A DNA stretch of 64,000 nucleotides from Panicum virgatum (lineage: Eukaryota > Streptophyta > Magnoliopsida > Poales > Poaceae). A program made the position numbers and the translations under genes. The stretch lies in NCBI RefSeq assembly GCF_016808335.1, contig NC_053149.1, positions 32,764,087 through 32,828,086 of the forward strand, given 5' to 3'. The notes below the pieces were generated by a model, which saw only the letters and a program-made list of their open reading frames with translations, had not been told where the DNA came from and did not search any database. This document shows, in pieces, positions 1 to 10,473 of this stretch (positions are counted from its first letter, which is position 1; each line of letters starts with the position of its first letter).

Positions 1-1508
1 GAGAGCCCAAACCAGAGGCCCAGCTCTCGATCTTTCGCGCGCCTGAGCACTACAAGAAGCCCCGCGCTCTTTTCCCCTCATCTTTTCGCCAGTTCCCTAA
101 CCCCACGCCCCAGAACGCCGCCGCCGCTCACCCCGAACGCCGGTGAGCTTCACCCCGCCGCGGAGCCGCCACCCCAGACCCGCTCTACCCCTACAGCCCC
201 CACCTTTAGCACCGCCTCGACCTCGCGCAGCTCCCAGGCCACTTCCCCTCGCCTGAACCTCACCGGAGCATCCTCGCCGTCGCTTGCCTCCGCCGCCGAC
301 CCGCCCTGCTCCGCCGAGCCACCGCTTCCGAGCCCCTCCGCGCAACCCTAGGCCACCCAGAGGTGCGCCTTGCACCCGTGAAGCTCACGCACCCCTCCAC
401 TCTCGCCGCCGGTGAGCCCCTCGCCGGGAAACGGCCGGTCAACCGCCGCCTCCCCTCTCTGACCCGGCCCAGGGACCTCGGGTTGAAAGGAAAGAAAACC
501 CAGGGGGTTATTTGCATAGGCATAGACTCAGATGAATAGTGCCAGTAGGGGCTGCTTTGTAATATTTTCAGTGAACTTTGAAATTCTAGATCAATTCGTA
601 GAAAATTCGTAAAATAGCAAATCTTGATGTTTTGGAGTCCTCTTGAAGAGCTCTATGCAGTAGAACCAGAATATGTTAGGCCTTAGTTGCAAGTTTTTGC
701 TGTAGATGTTGTTTTGTGTTACTAGGTGTATAACTACTTGTTCTTTAATCTTTTTCTTATCTGATGCTTGAAAGCTTGTATTGCTTTGAAATTTTGGTGG
801 TAGTTTACTCATGTTACACTAGCTTTGCTATAAAAATTTCATGATCAGTTCTTTGTTGTAGCTATTTATTTGATTTAATCTTTGTTTAATAGACTTTATT
901 CATGGTAAATAGTTTCTGTTCTTAATAAATCATGAAAATATTCATGAGTGTTCTTCTGGAGTATGTTAGCTTGTCCAGGAAGTTTGAGCTTTAGTTCATG
1001 TCTAGAACAGGAGCAAAATTAAATCTTGCTAAATTGATGTCTGTTTAGTTTAATTTATCTGAATTAATCCCGTGCAGATAAAATCATGAAAAATTCACAG
1101 TAGCTAGATCATCCCTGTTTAGATCTCATGTTAAATTTTGAGCTTCTGATCTTCTTTAGTTTGACCTGTGTAATTCTTGCTTGTTCTAGATGTTATCTGA
1201 GTAAATGATTTATTGTAATTAAATGATTACATGTCTTGACATGATTTTTGTAGGGTAGATTACTTTATTCATGTTCTGTTTAGAGTAATTTTGGTAGATT
1301 TTATTACTGTTTGTACTTTGATTTGTTGATTTATTTACAAACCATGACTTATTTGTATAGGAAATCGCCACCACTTTTTTTTTATGAAGTTAGTTAACTT
1401 CTTTTGTGCTTTTGATCATGATGCCTTGTGTAGTTAAATTTGTTATTTAACTACTCTATAAACGATTGCCCATGTTTGTTTATAATGTTGTTCTTGCATT
1501 ACATATAG

Positions 1509-1661
1509 ATACGACTACTTTGTCAGACGGGACGTACGAGTTGATTCCGGAGTCTGACGGAGGTGATCTCGAAGCTCAAGTGAACACTGCGGAACTAACT
1601 GAAGCCCCGAACCAAAGTTCGGAAGAGCCTAGCGCTGAAATAGTTAGCAATTACCGAGAAG
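1509..1661 (+). CDS. LTR mini-gene exon 2 (element A, 5' LTR)
   Basis: This 153 nt reading frame follows an AG acceptor (1507-1508) and ends GAAG before GCAAGC, a GC-type donor. It encodes an acidic peptide that begins (G)AT ACG ACT and ends ...NYRE plus one base. The same exon, with the same length and ends, is on the minus strand of element D at 19650-19802, where about 8 of 51 residues differ with no indel. Joined to 2627-2736, the frame stays open to a stop. No in-frame ATG lies inside the exon, so translation would need an upstream exon or an intron-retained start at 1466. The function is unknown. This is an exon prediction from splice signals and conservation only. Confidence 0.4.
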
Positions 1662-2626
1662 GCAAGCCCCGGACATAACCTATATTTCAAATTATTATCA
1701 TTTACGGTTATTACTTACTTGTGCATTTACAGTTCTTAGGATTTGAATTGAAACCCTAGATGCATGATCCTAGGAACCTATGTACTGAACACTAGACCTG
1801 AGTTCGACTATCTGCTAAGCTTATAGGAACGGTAAAAGTCGAGTGATTGCCTGTCACTCGCGAGCTTTATAGGAATTGCTTGTTTACTTTCTGTTAACAA
1901 TATAAGGACGACGGACGGGGTTGTGTTCGATATCATGTCCTATGTGAGACCCCGTCTGTGTTGATGAACTTGCTAAGGTCGCGGTGTGTGGTAGTGCTGG
2001 TTAAGTTTTTGAAAGTACTAGTCACATGCCGTAAATATGGTACGCGGCAAGCCTAGTAGCCGATTGGACCGGGGAGTGGATATACCTCCCACTCTCTCAG
2101 TAGGGATAGGTTTTATTTTATGTTGCGCAACACTACGACTTCTAGGGACAAGGTTCGGCCTTGGAGCCCTGTAGTCGGGGAGAGTGGCACTATCCACAAG
2201 CCGGAAAGAAAGGTTAACGGTTGTTTGGGAATGACCCGACGGTATTCCAGACGTGTGTGCTAGGTTACCCTTGCAAGGTTGAATTTCGATTCAGAATCGT
2301 CCGCCTCTCACGATGAAATGAGACTGCTTGATCTCTTTGCCACACAGAGTAATAAGAGCAACAATATTCTTATTAATCTTGATGTTTGCTTAAGAGTTTC
2401 ACCATGAATGGGTAGTATATGCTTACATAGAATGGTTAATCAACTAGAATCTTGCAGCTAAAACTTGAAAGTAAGGACCTACTCTTTATTGCTTTTCAGT
2501 AAAGGAAAAACCAGAGCCTTACAAAGCCTTGCATAGTCTAGCTAAGGTGGACTACTTATACCCGTTGTCGGTTAAGTCTTGCTGAGTATTAGAATACTCA
2601 GCCTTGTTGTTGAAACCCTTTTTCAG

Positions 2627-2736
2627 GTATGACTTTTGAGGATCAGGTCGCTAGCTTGACCTATCCTTGCTCGTTGCCTCCTGGCTGGTCCGTAGAATGG
2701 GATACGTCTTCGGCCGACAATGACTATGACGAGTGA
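2627..2736 (+). CDS. LTR mini-gene exon 3 (element A, 5' LTR)
   Basis: The exon follows the acceptor TTTTTCAG and runs GT-ATG-ACT to a TGA at 2734-2736. It encodes a 35-residue peptide from its own ATG, with an FEDQ start, a PPGWSVEWD core and an NDYDE end. The peptide keeps its exact length in D (18572-18681 and 29277-29386) and C (41167-41276). It is phase 1 with respect to exon 2, so the GGT codon forms across the junction. It could also be translated alone from its ATG. No known domain is recognised. Confidence 0.4.
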
Positions 2737-3111
2737 TACCCGGCTTGGGCTAGCTTGGTATACTTTTGGCGACGTGTTGTAGAGATCGTGTTTCATCTTC
2801 CGCTGTTTAGACTCTGAACTTATAATCATGGCTTGTATAACTGTTTTACTTAAGTTGGTTTTGTAATAATGGTTTGAACTATTTTGTAATCACTACTGAA
2901 CTTGCCTGTGTTGTAAATTGTATGGTTGTAATATCTCTGGACTCGCCTTCGTGCGAGGTATGCTTGTTCGATACGAGAGTCGGTGGTTGTATCGGGACGT
3001 TACCCGACAGACCAAAAATTGTTCCGTTTGAAGTGCGTTTAAGCTAATGTTGCCTTTATGGTGATGGTTTACGCACTTGAGCCGGGATAATTTAGGCGGT
3101 TCTGCCACAGC

Positions 3112-3123
3112 TGGCATCAGAGC
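3112..3123 (+). other. Primer binding site of element A
   Basis: TGGCATCAGAGC lies two bases after the LTR end. It differs by one base from TGGTATCAGAGC, the complement of the initiator tRNA-Met 3' end used by many plant LTR elements. Confidence 0.85.
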
Positions 3124-3476
3124 TACAAGCATATACCAGAGGTGTTGGAACCTTAAAAATCGATTTCCATATAAAATTGGAACCATAAAGAATTTCGGAA
3201 AACTACGTTGGATTCGTTAAGAGTTGTGCTTAGAACGTAAAGTCCTAGGGAATTTATGGGAATTACTAGGTGGTTATTTCTGTATGGTTTATGTTATCTG
3301 ACTTCCAGCACTTTGCATTTTGTCAAACCATACTCACAAGCAACTCTTATTATTGTAACGACGCACCTACGTGAGGTAAGATGGTAAGGATCCTCAGTCA
3401 GCTGAGAGAGTCTGACCTTCCCGTCGGTGATGCGAGCCGAACGCTGCCCTCAAGCAGTGGCTTACTTGAGGTGCTC

Positions 3477-3508
3477 CCAATATACCAACGATTAGTTGAC
3501 TATATTGG
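3477..3508 (+). other. Leader hairpin 1
   Basis: Outer stem CCAATATA/TATATTGG and inner stem CAAC/GTTG with a short loop. The equivalent in D (28509-28540, minus) differs only in the loop. Confidence 0.7.
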
Positions 3509-3604
3509 AAGTAAAGTGTGCTCAGTCAGCTGAGGGAGTCTGACCTTCCCGTCGGTGATGCGAACCGAACGCTGCGCTCAAGCAGTGACCTACTTGAGCT
3601 GCTG

Positions 3605-3635
3605 CCAATATACCGACCTCGGTCGACTATATTGG
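3605..3635 (+). other. Leader hairpin 2
   Basis: Same outer stem as hairpin 1; the inner stem is CGAC/GTCG around a CTCG loop. Relative to hairpin 1, one A-U pair has become G-C on both sides, a compensatory change. The equivalent in D (28382-28412, minus) keeps pairing through one G-U pair. Confidence 0.7.
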
Positions 3636-4380
3636 GAGTAAAGAAATTTGTGAATACGCCTCTGAGTAGCGTATGCTAACGTTGGCCATACGGCGGAAAT
3701 TGTATGGCTGCCGCTTCTATAGTGAGCGGTAATGTTTGGGAACGCTTTCATGATTGCTGGCATGAAAGGTTCATTGGATATATATATATGTTCTGTCAAT
3801 CTTATGCAGGTACACTAACCGCGATTCGATAAGCTAAGAACGGTTAGAATGTATCGACTAGCTATATAGGGAGAGCCGTATTTATGTATACCACCGTGCT
3901 AACCACGTAAGCCCAACGATAGTTGGCAATTGTTTATCTTGTGAGGACGGTCAGGACGTGCATACATATCTGGTTGATGTTTGATTGGTTCATGATAGTT
4001 GAAGTTGCTACATAAGCTTTTTAAGGAATTTCTAGTATGAATCCTTATAAGATAAGTGTTAGTGTGCTTAAAACATGAGTGAGTGAAACTCTGATTTTAG
4101 TAGCATGCTTGTTACGATGCTTAGATTTTCCTTAGATGAAAAATATGGTTTCGAGTCATGCCTTCCTCCTAAGCCCCATCTTGTTGTTATAAGGATCTTT
4201 TCATTCCTTAGAATCTCAAATGATGAACCAGTACCGATTGTGGTTTATTATTCTTTGAGTTTGGAATCATATCATCTTGTGAATTAGAATCACATTTGTT
4301 TTACCGCAGTCTTCTTAAAGCTTTATTTGAGAAGTCTTGAGATAATTGTATTACTCACATTTGAATCCTTTTTGATTCAG

Positions 4381-5283
4381 ATGGCGACTTGTTCCCAGAT
4401 CTTTTGGGATGAGGAGGGAAATGCTCATACCGATTGTCTGTACTGGGAGGGTTTTCCGAGGATTCTTTGGGATTCACTTCGTATCTTCCACTACCCAGAT
4501 CCACCCCAGTACACGGGACGCCAGTTCTCGGAGGATGGAATTAAGAAGAACAGAGTTAAGATGACCATTCCTCAGCACCCCACCTTGGAGTGGCCACCGA
4601 TTGAGATCGAGGTGATTGGGTATCGTCTTGTGGATGCGTTTGAGAAAGCAGCTCTCAACGCTATCACCACTTTTTGTGAGCACCATCCCGAGGAGGTAGC
4701 AGCATATCCTATTGGTTTGTTTCCAGCAGTCAGTGCTGGCAATGCAGAGTGGCTGTTCAGGGTCACACACTTTGGGCACTTGATTGGTGATGTAGCGGAT
4801 GAGACTATCGAGACAGTAGTCAGATATATGAATGCCCAGTCTCACTACCAGATACTTCAGCAGGGACACATGGACCAGGTGATAGACTTGGCCCAGAGTT
4901 TTCAGCGAGGCCTTCGTCTGAAGGATATTCAGATTGGGGGACTTCAGGATGCCGTTGCTGGGAGGGACACTGCTATTGCACAGTTTGAGCATCAGGCTAT
5001 GGAGTATGGTGCTGAGATAGAGCAGCGCAACACAGTTATCGGTTTTCTTCAGGCGCAGGTGAATGAGCTGCAAGCAGATTGGGCTGATGCTTTAGCACAT
5101 GTTGGTATGCTCCAGGAGCAACTAGATGCCCCAGCTGAGCCGGCAGCAGCAGAGGAGGACCCAGAGGAGATTGAGGGAGTATCTGACTTAGATTCAGAGC
5201 ACGCACTTGCTGAGCCTAACCCTCAGCCGGACGACTCTTCTTCCGGCAGTGCCTCTTCTGTGGGCAACCTCGACGACTTCTAG
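4381..5283 (+). CDS. ORF0: extra protein upstream of gag (element A)
   Basis: This is a 300-residue protein in the same sense as gag-pol. I chose the ATG at 4381 because it sits right after CTTTTTGATTCAG, matches the start of the D copy, and the frame upstream has no other ATG. The N-terminal half is compact and aromatic (motifs FWDEEGNAHTDCLYWEGFPR and LWDSLRIFHYPDPPQY). Residues ~170-260 are Q/E/L-rich and look like a coiled coil. The tail is acidic and serine-rich and ends in LDDF. There is no signal peptide or membrane segment, so it is not envelope-like. A decayed homologue lies in D (26738-27641). Extra ORFs before gag (orf0) have been reported in some grass gypsy elements; whether this is the same family needs a search. 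Function unknown; a Gag partner or regulator is a guess. Confidence 0.8.
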   Translation: MATCSQIFWDEEGNAHTDCLYWEGFPRILWDSLRIFHYPDPPQYTGRQFSEDGIKKNRVKMTIPQHPTLEWPPIEIEVIGYRLVDAFEKAALNAITTFCEHHPEEVAAYPIGLFPAVSAGNAEWLFRVTHFGHLIGDVADETIETVVRYMNAQSHYQILQQGHMDQVIDLAQSFQRGLRLKDIQIGGLQDAVAGRDTAIAQFEHQAMEYGAEIEQRNTVIGFLQAQVNELQADWADALAHVGMLQEQLDAPAEPAAAEEDPEEIEGVSDLDSEHALAEPNPQPDDSSSGSASSVGNLDDF

Positions 5284-5918
5284 GCATCTTAGACTTGTCC
5301 TAGATAGTTGTGTTCTCTTGTTGTATCATATGTATATAGGGAAGATGTTATTGTAAAATAGCCTTAGGGAGGAGTACCACTTGCTGTATTATATGTGGTA
5401 AGGTTAAGCGATGTTAGGTTGTAAGAACAAGGCTGCTTTGATGTAATATAAGTAGCGACTACCAGTTTGGAAATCATAATCTTTCTACTTAGCAAATCTC
5501 TTTATTTGTGCATCTTCACGCCGTTTGATGAATACAAGAGGTTGCAAATTTTGTGGCATATGTGCTCATCAAATGTTAGCATGTTGAATCTGTGAGACTA
5601 AATTTTAGTCCAACCCCTTCTATGATCTCTGTTGTTTAGCAACATAGTACATAGCGATGAAGAGCGAATTGATAGATTATTTTCTTTACCCTTTGCTCTC
5701 AGCATGGAGTCTCTATACGATGAAGCATGAAGCTATCTAGCCGCTGACCAGTTTTGAATTTTTGTGGGTTGCACATTTATGTGTTGTGCACATTGTGCTA
5801 CACCGCATCTAGTCACATTTTTGCTGATTTTGTTTTATCCAAATGTATGATCATTATACGTACCATTGATTTTGGAAGCGAGAAATATGTATCTAATGGA
5901 TGTCTTCCATGATTACAG
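5284..5918 (+). other. ORF0-gag spacer of element A
   Basis: 635 bp, AT-rich, without a convincing ORF. It ends TGATTACAG directly before the gag ATG, which resembles a splice acceptor. The spacer is also present in D (26098-26737, minus), where the CAG before the start is retained. Confidence 0.6.
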
Positions 5919-6962
5919 ATGGTTGGTCATACACGCGGAACTCCTGATGGCTTCGGTTGTGAAAATGGCAGTGGATCTCAGCAACCACCGCCACCCCCGT
6001 CAAATCTGGCCGAGTTAATGGCCATGCAAACAGAACTGCTTCGCCAGCTAGTCCATGGGCAACAAAATCAGCCACGCCAACAGTATGGAGGAAGGGAGGC
6101 ACAACCAGCGGGTTACCAGGAATTCTTTGGTACCCAACCTCCACTTTTCAGCAAAGCTGATGACCCATTGGATGCCGATGCTTGGCTTCGTACAATCAAT
6201 TCCAAGTTTGCTTTGTTAGCGGTACCATGTATTGATGCGAACAAGGCCCCCTTTGCCGCCCAACAGCTTCGCGGTCCTGCACGTATATGGTGGGATAATT
6301 ATTGTGAAATGCAGCCTGCTGAACATATCATATCTTGGGAGGAATTCAGAACTGCATTCAGATCACATCATATTCCGGATGGACTGATGGAGAGAAAGTT
6401 GAATGAATTCTTGGCTCTAGATCAGGGAACCCGCACTGTTCTTCAATATGCACAGACCTTCAATCATCTGTGCCAATATGCGGGCCATCATGCTGATACT
6501 GATGCCAAGAAACGTGATCGTTTCCGTCGTGGCCTCAATACTAAGCTCAAGGAACGTTTAAACTTGGTTCAGCCCCATACCTATAATGAGCTGGTGAATA
6601 TGGCCATTACACAGGAAGATTGTATTGCTGCACATCGTGCTGAGAAAAAGCGGAAGGCACCAACGGGACCCTCGAGTGCCCAGCCACCAAGGTATCGCCT
6701 GGTGCAAAATACTCCACCAAGGCCTCCACAAAGAAATGTCCCAGTGGGTAGGTTTGTCTTTAGGCCGCCTCAGCAACAAGGAGGATTCAGACCTCCAGTG
6801 CCCCAGCAACAGCAACAGCAGCAGTTTAGCCCAAGGTCGAATGCCCCACAGTTCAATAGTGGGAATAGTAATAATCGATGCTTCAACTGCGGCAGTGCTT
6901 CTCATTTTGCCAAGAATTGTCCACAACCCAGAAGGAATAATCCAGGGCAAAACTCTAATCAG

Positions 6963-6997
<35 letters not shown>

Positions 6998-9900
6998 GGG
7001 CAAGGGCAAGAGGCAAATGGTGCAAGTCCGGCAAGGGCGAGTTAATTTCACTACTCTTGCAGACCTTCCAGCAGGAGCACCAGTAATGACGGGTACTTTC
7101 TCTATCCACAATAAACCCGCAGTCATATTATTTGATTCTGGTGCAACGCATAGTTTTATAAGTGCCAAATTTGGAGCAAGATTAGGATTGGATTTTTGTC
7201 ATACTAAGGGATCTTTTATGATAACAACCCCTGGTGGGAAGATAGCTTCCAATCAAATCACTAGATGTGTGCCAATTAAGCTGGGTAGCAAATTGATAAA
7301 GACAGACTTGATCTTGCTGAATTTAGAAGGCATGGATGTTATTCTAGGTGTGAATTGGATGACTACACATAAAGTACTACTAGATATCTCTTCCCGAGCT
7401 ATCGAGATAGATTCACCACATCAAGGAGCCACCATACTCTATCTGCCGCAACGAGAGTGCATTAACTCTTGTGCTTATGCCACAAAAGAAATTAAACTTG
7501 AAGATATCCCTATCGTGTGGGAGTATGCGGATGTATTTCCAGATGATTTACCTGGAATGCCTCCTGATAGAGACATCGAGTTTGTTATCGAACTTCAACC
7601 CGGTACCGCCCCTATTTCTAAGAGGTCGTACCGAATGCCTCCAAATGAATTAGCAGAATTGAAAGTCCAACTCCAAGACCTTCTTGACAAAGGTTTTATA
7701 CGTCCAAGTTCTTCACCCTGGGGATGTCCAGCCCTGTTTGTGAAGAAGAAAGACGATAGTTTGAGGCTATGTGTTGATTATCGACCACTCAATGCGGTCA
7801 CTATTAAAAACAAGTATCCTCTTCCCCGCATTGATATTCTGTTTGATCAGTTAGCTGGAGCTAAGGTTTTCTCTAAGATTGATCTTCGTTCTGGCTACCA
7901 TCAAATAAAGATCAAGCCTTGTGATATTCCAAAGACTGCTTTCTCTACCAGATATGGACTATATGAATATTTGGTTATGTCTTTTGGTCTTACCAACGCC
8001 CCAGCATATTTTATGTACTTGATGAATTCAGTCTTCATGCCGGAGCTGGATAAATTCGTCGTGGTTTTCATTGACGATATCTTAATCTACTCCAAGAATG
8101 AAGAAGATCATGCTGAACATTTGCGTATCGTTCTCCAACGATTACGAGATCATCATCTTTATGCCAAATTCTCCAAGTGTGAATTTTGGTTGGACAGTGT
8201 GAAATTCTTAGGTCACACTATCTCCAGTGATGGTATATCTGTTGATCCAACTAAAGTACAAGAAGTGATGGATTGGGAATCTCCTATTTCAGTTCATCAA
8301 ATTCGCAGTTTTCTTGGTTTAGCTGGATATTATCGTCGATTCATTACTGATTTCTCCAGAATAGCCAAGCCTATGACGGAGTTATTGAAGAAGGGAGTAA
8401 AGTTTGTTTGGAATGATAAGTGTGAAGAAGCTTTCCAAACCCTCAAAGCAAGATTAACTACCGCTCCAGTATTGTCTACACCGGACAGTACCAAACCTTT
8501 TGATGTCTATTGTGATGCTTCGGGTACGGGACTTGGTTGTGTGCTTATGCAGGACAACCGGGTTATCTCTTATGCATCAAGAGCTCTCCGGGATCATGAG
8601 AAGAATTATCCAACCCATGATCTGGAATTAGCAGCTGTCATTCACGCTCTTAAGATTTGGAGACATCATCTTATGGGAACTCACTGTAATATTTACACTG
8701 ACCATAAGAGCCTCAAATATATCTTTACTCAAGCTGATCTCAACATGAGGCAGAGACGCTGGCTAGAGTTGATAAAGGATTATGATTTAGAAGTGCACTA
8801 TCATCCAGGAAAGGCTAATGTGGTTGCGGATGCACTCAGCCGCAAGTCACAATGCCATTGTCTATCTGTAGAACCATTCAATGAAACTCTATGCCAGGAA
8901 ATGATGAAGTTAAACCTAGAAATGGTACCTCAAGGAAGTTTGAACCATATATCCCTTGAGCCTACACTTCATGATAGCATCATCATGGGGCAATTACATG
9001 ATGAGGGTATCAAGGTCATCAAGGAAAAGTTATCACAAGGTGAAGCAAAGTATAAATGTTTCAGAATGGATCATAGAGGAGTTTTATGGTTTGAATCTCG
9101 ACTAGTTGTACCCAAGAATCATGAGCTTAGAAAGCAAATCCTTGATGAAGCACATCTTTCGAAATTTTCAATTCATCCCGGTGGTACCAAGATGTACCAT
9201 GATCTCAAACAAAATTTCTGGTGGACTCGAATGAAAAGAGAGATCGCCAGATATGTTTCTGAGTGTGATGTCTGTCAAAGAGTTAAAGCTAGTCATTTGA
9301 AAGTAGCTGGTACTCTCCAACCTTTATCTATTCCATCCTGGAAATGGGAGGACATCAGTATGGATTTTATCGTTGGTTTACCCACTACTCCTCATAAGCA
9401 TGATTCTGTTTGGGTAATCGTTGATAGACTCACCAAGATCGCTCATTTTATTCCAGTACACACCACTTATTCTGCCAAGAAGTACGCAGAAATTTATCTC
9501 GATCAGATTGTTCGTTTACATGGCATTCCAAAGACGATTATTTCTGATCGTGGGCCTCAGTTTATAGCACGTTTCTGGGAGCAAATGCAAGAATCCCTTG
9601 GAACAAAACTGATTCGTAGTTCAGCTTATCATCCACAAACAGATGGGCAAACTGAACGAATCAATCAAATCCTTGAAGACATGTTGAGGGCATGTGTTAT
9701 TCAATATGGCAAGAATTGGGTTAAGTGCTTAGCACTGGCAGAGTTTTCATACAATAACAGTTATCAATCTAGCTTGCAAATGGCCCCATTTGAAGCATTA
9801 TATGGTCGAAGGTGTCGAACTCCTTTGAATTGGTCGCAAGCTGGGGAACGCAAAATTTTTGGGCCAGATTTAGTCTCTGAGGCAGAGGAGCAAGTCAGAG

Positions 9901-10463
9901 TTATCCAGGTTAATCTTAAAGCAGCCCAATCAAGACAGAAAAGTTATGCAGACAAAAGAAGAGATCCTTTACAATTCGAGGTAGGAGACTTTGTATATTT
10001 GCGAGTATCTCCTACTAAAGGTGTTCAACGCTTTGGCTTAAAAGGGAAATTAGCACCCCGATATATCGGACCATTTGAAATTATCGAAACTTGTGGACCC
10101 GTTGCCTACCGACTCCGTCTTTCATCTCAATTGGCCGCCGTTCATGATGTCTTCCATGTCTCACAACTTCGGAAGTGCACCAGGGTACCTACTGAAATCC
10201 TTGAACCACAAGATATCGAAATTGAATCCGATCTATCTTATACGGAGTATCCAATCAAGATTCTTGACACAAAAGAAAGAAGTACTAGAAGGGAGAAAGT
10301 TAAAATGTACAAAATCCAGTGGAATCAGCATACTGTAGAAGAAGCTACTTGGGAAACTGAAAATTTTCTCCAAAGAAACTTTCCCGACTTTCTTAGAACC
10401 AATCCAGGTACCAAATCGTTGCACCCTTTTCTTTCTATAATCTCGGGACGAGATTCCTTTTAG
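5919..10463 (+). CDS. Intact gag-pol polyprotein with chromodomain (element A)
   Basis: A single open frame of 1514 codons. Gag: capsid-like region around residues 90-230, an N-rich stretch, and a CX2CX4HX4C zinc knuckle at C321, C324, H329, C334. Protease: DSGA with D406. Reverse transcriptase: FIDD with D719-D720. RNase H: first Asp near 866 (YCDASG). Integrase: an HHCC zinc finger, then D1149, D1210 and E1246 with the classical 35-residue D-E spacing. Next come a GPF/GPY-like module and a C-terminal chromodomain-like segment (~1441-1492, [12 protein letters not shown]), expected to guide integration to particular chromatin. All catalytic residues I can check are present and there is no internal stop or frameshift between Gag and Pol. 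The length is usual for a Tekay/Del chromovirus. The stop at 10461-10463 overlaps the polypurine tract. Confidence 0.97.
6963..6995 (+). repeat. (AAC)11 microsatellite coding poly-Asn in Gag
   Basis: Eleven AAC codons lie just after the zinc knuckle and before a KGKGKR basic stretch. The D and C copies have only a few Asn codons here, so the expansion is specific to A. Confidence 0.9.
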
Positions 10464-10473
10464 GGGGGAAGGC
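10462..10473 (+). other. Polypurine tract of element A
   Basis: AGGGGGGAAGGC directly precedes the 3' LTR start (TGTAACACC) and would prime plus-strand DNA synthesis. Confidence 0.85.

Larger units (their letters stand above)
1..3109 (+). repeat. 5' LTR of element A (first ~720 bp missing)
   Basis: Position 1 matches 11194 and the match continues to the LTR end, which reads ...CCACA at 3109. The first ~520 bp are GC-rich; the rest is AT-rich and intron-like. It holds two short coding exons (1509-1661 and 2627-2736). A long T tract near 1375 differs by one base from the other copy. The LTR presumably supplies the promoter and polyadenylation signals. Confidence 0.95.
3393..3643 (+). repeat. 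Two tandem ~128 bp leader repeats
   Basis: Unit one starts at 3393 and unit two at 3521. Each has a CTCAG...CTGAG palindrome, a CTCAAG...CTTGAG hairpin and a CCAATATA...TATATTGG hairpin. Both units are retained in element D on the minus strand (about 28382-28615). Position between primer binding site and first ORF fits a packaging or dimerisation signal, but that role is inferred. Confidence 0.85.
3124..4380 (+). other. Untranslated leader of element A
   Basis: About 1.25 kb between the primer binding site and ORF0 has no convincing coding frame. It contains a tandem duplication with hairpins (3393-3643). It ends in a pyrimidine-rich stretch and CAG directly before the ORF0 ATG, like a 3' splice site. 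The same leader, also duplicated, is found in element D (27642-28895, minus strand). Confidence 0.7.

Noticed and set aside
97..523. Minus-strand ORFs of 87-92 codons in the GC-rich LTR block (also 11290-11716)
   Set aside because: Gly/Arg-rich frames caused by GC-rich sequence; no conservation as protein in D or C, and no start or splice context.
1466..1678. 70-codon LTR ORF as a stand-alone protein starting MPMFVYN
   Set aside because: Its first 14 codons look like intron sequence before an AG acceptor, and B has a stop just upstream at the same place. I treat it as an exon instead, although intron-retained translation in A and D cannot be excluded.
4474..5073. 199-codon ORF opposite ORF0
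   Set aside because: A shadow frame; in D the equivalent region is broken differently, while ORF0 protein similarity is what is conserved.
4381..5283. ORF0 as an envelope gene
   Set aside because: No signal peptide, no membrane segment, and it lies before gag rather than after pol.
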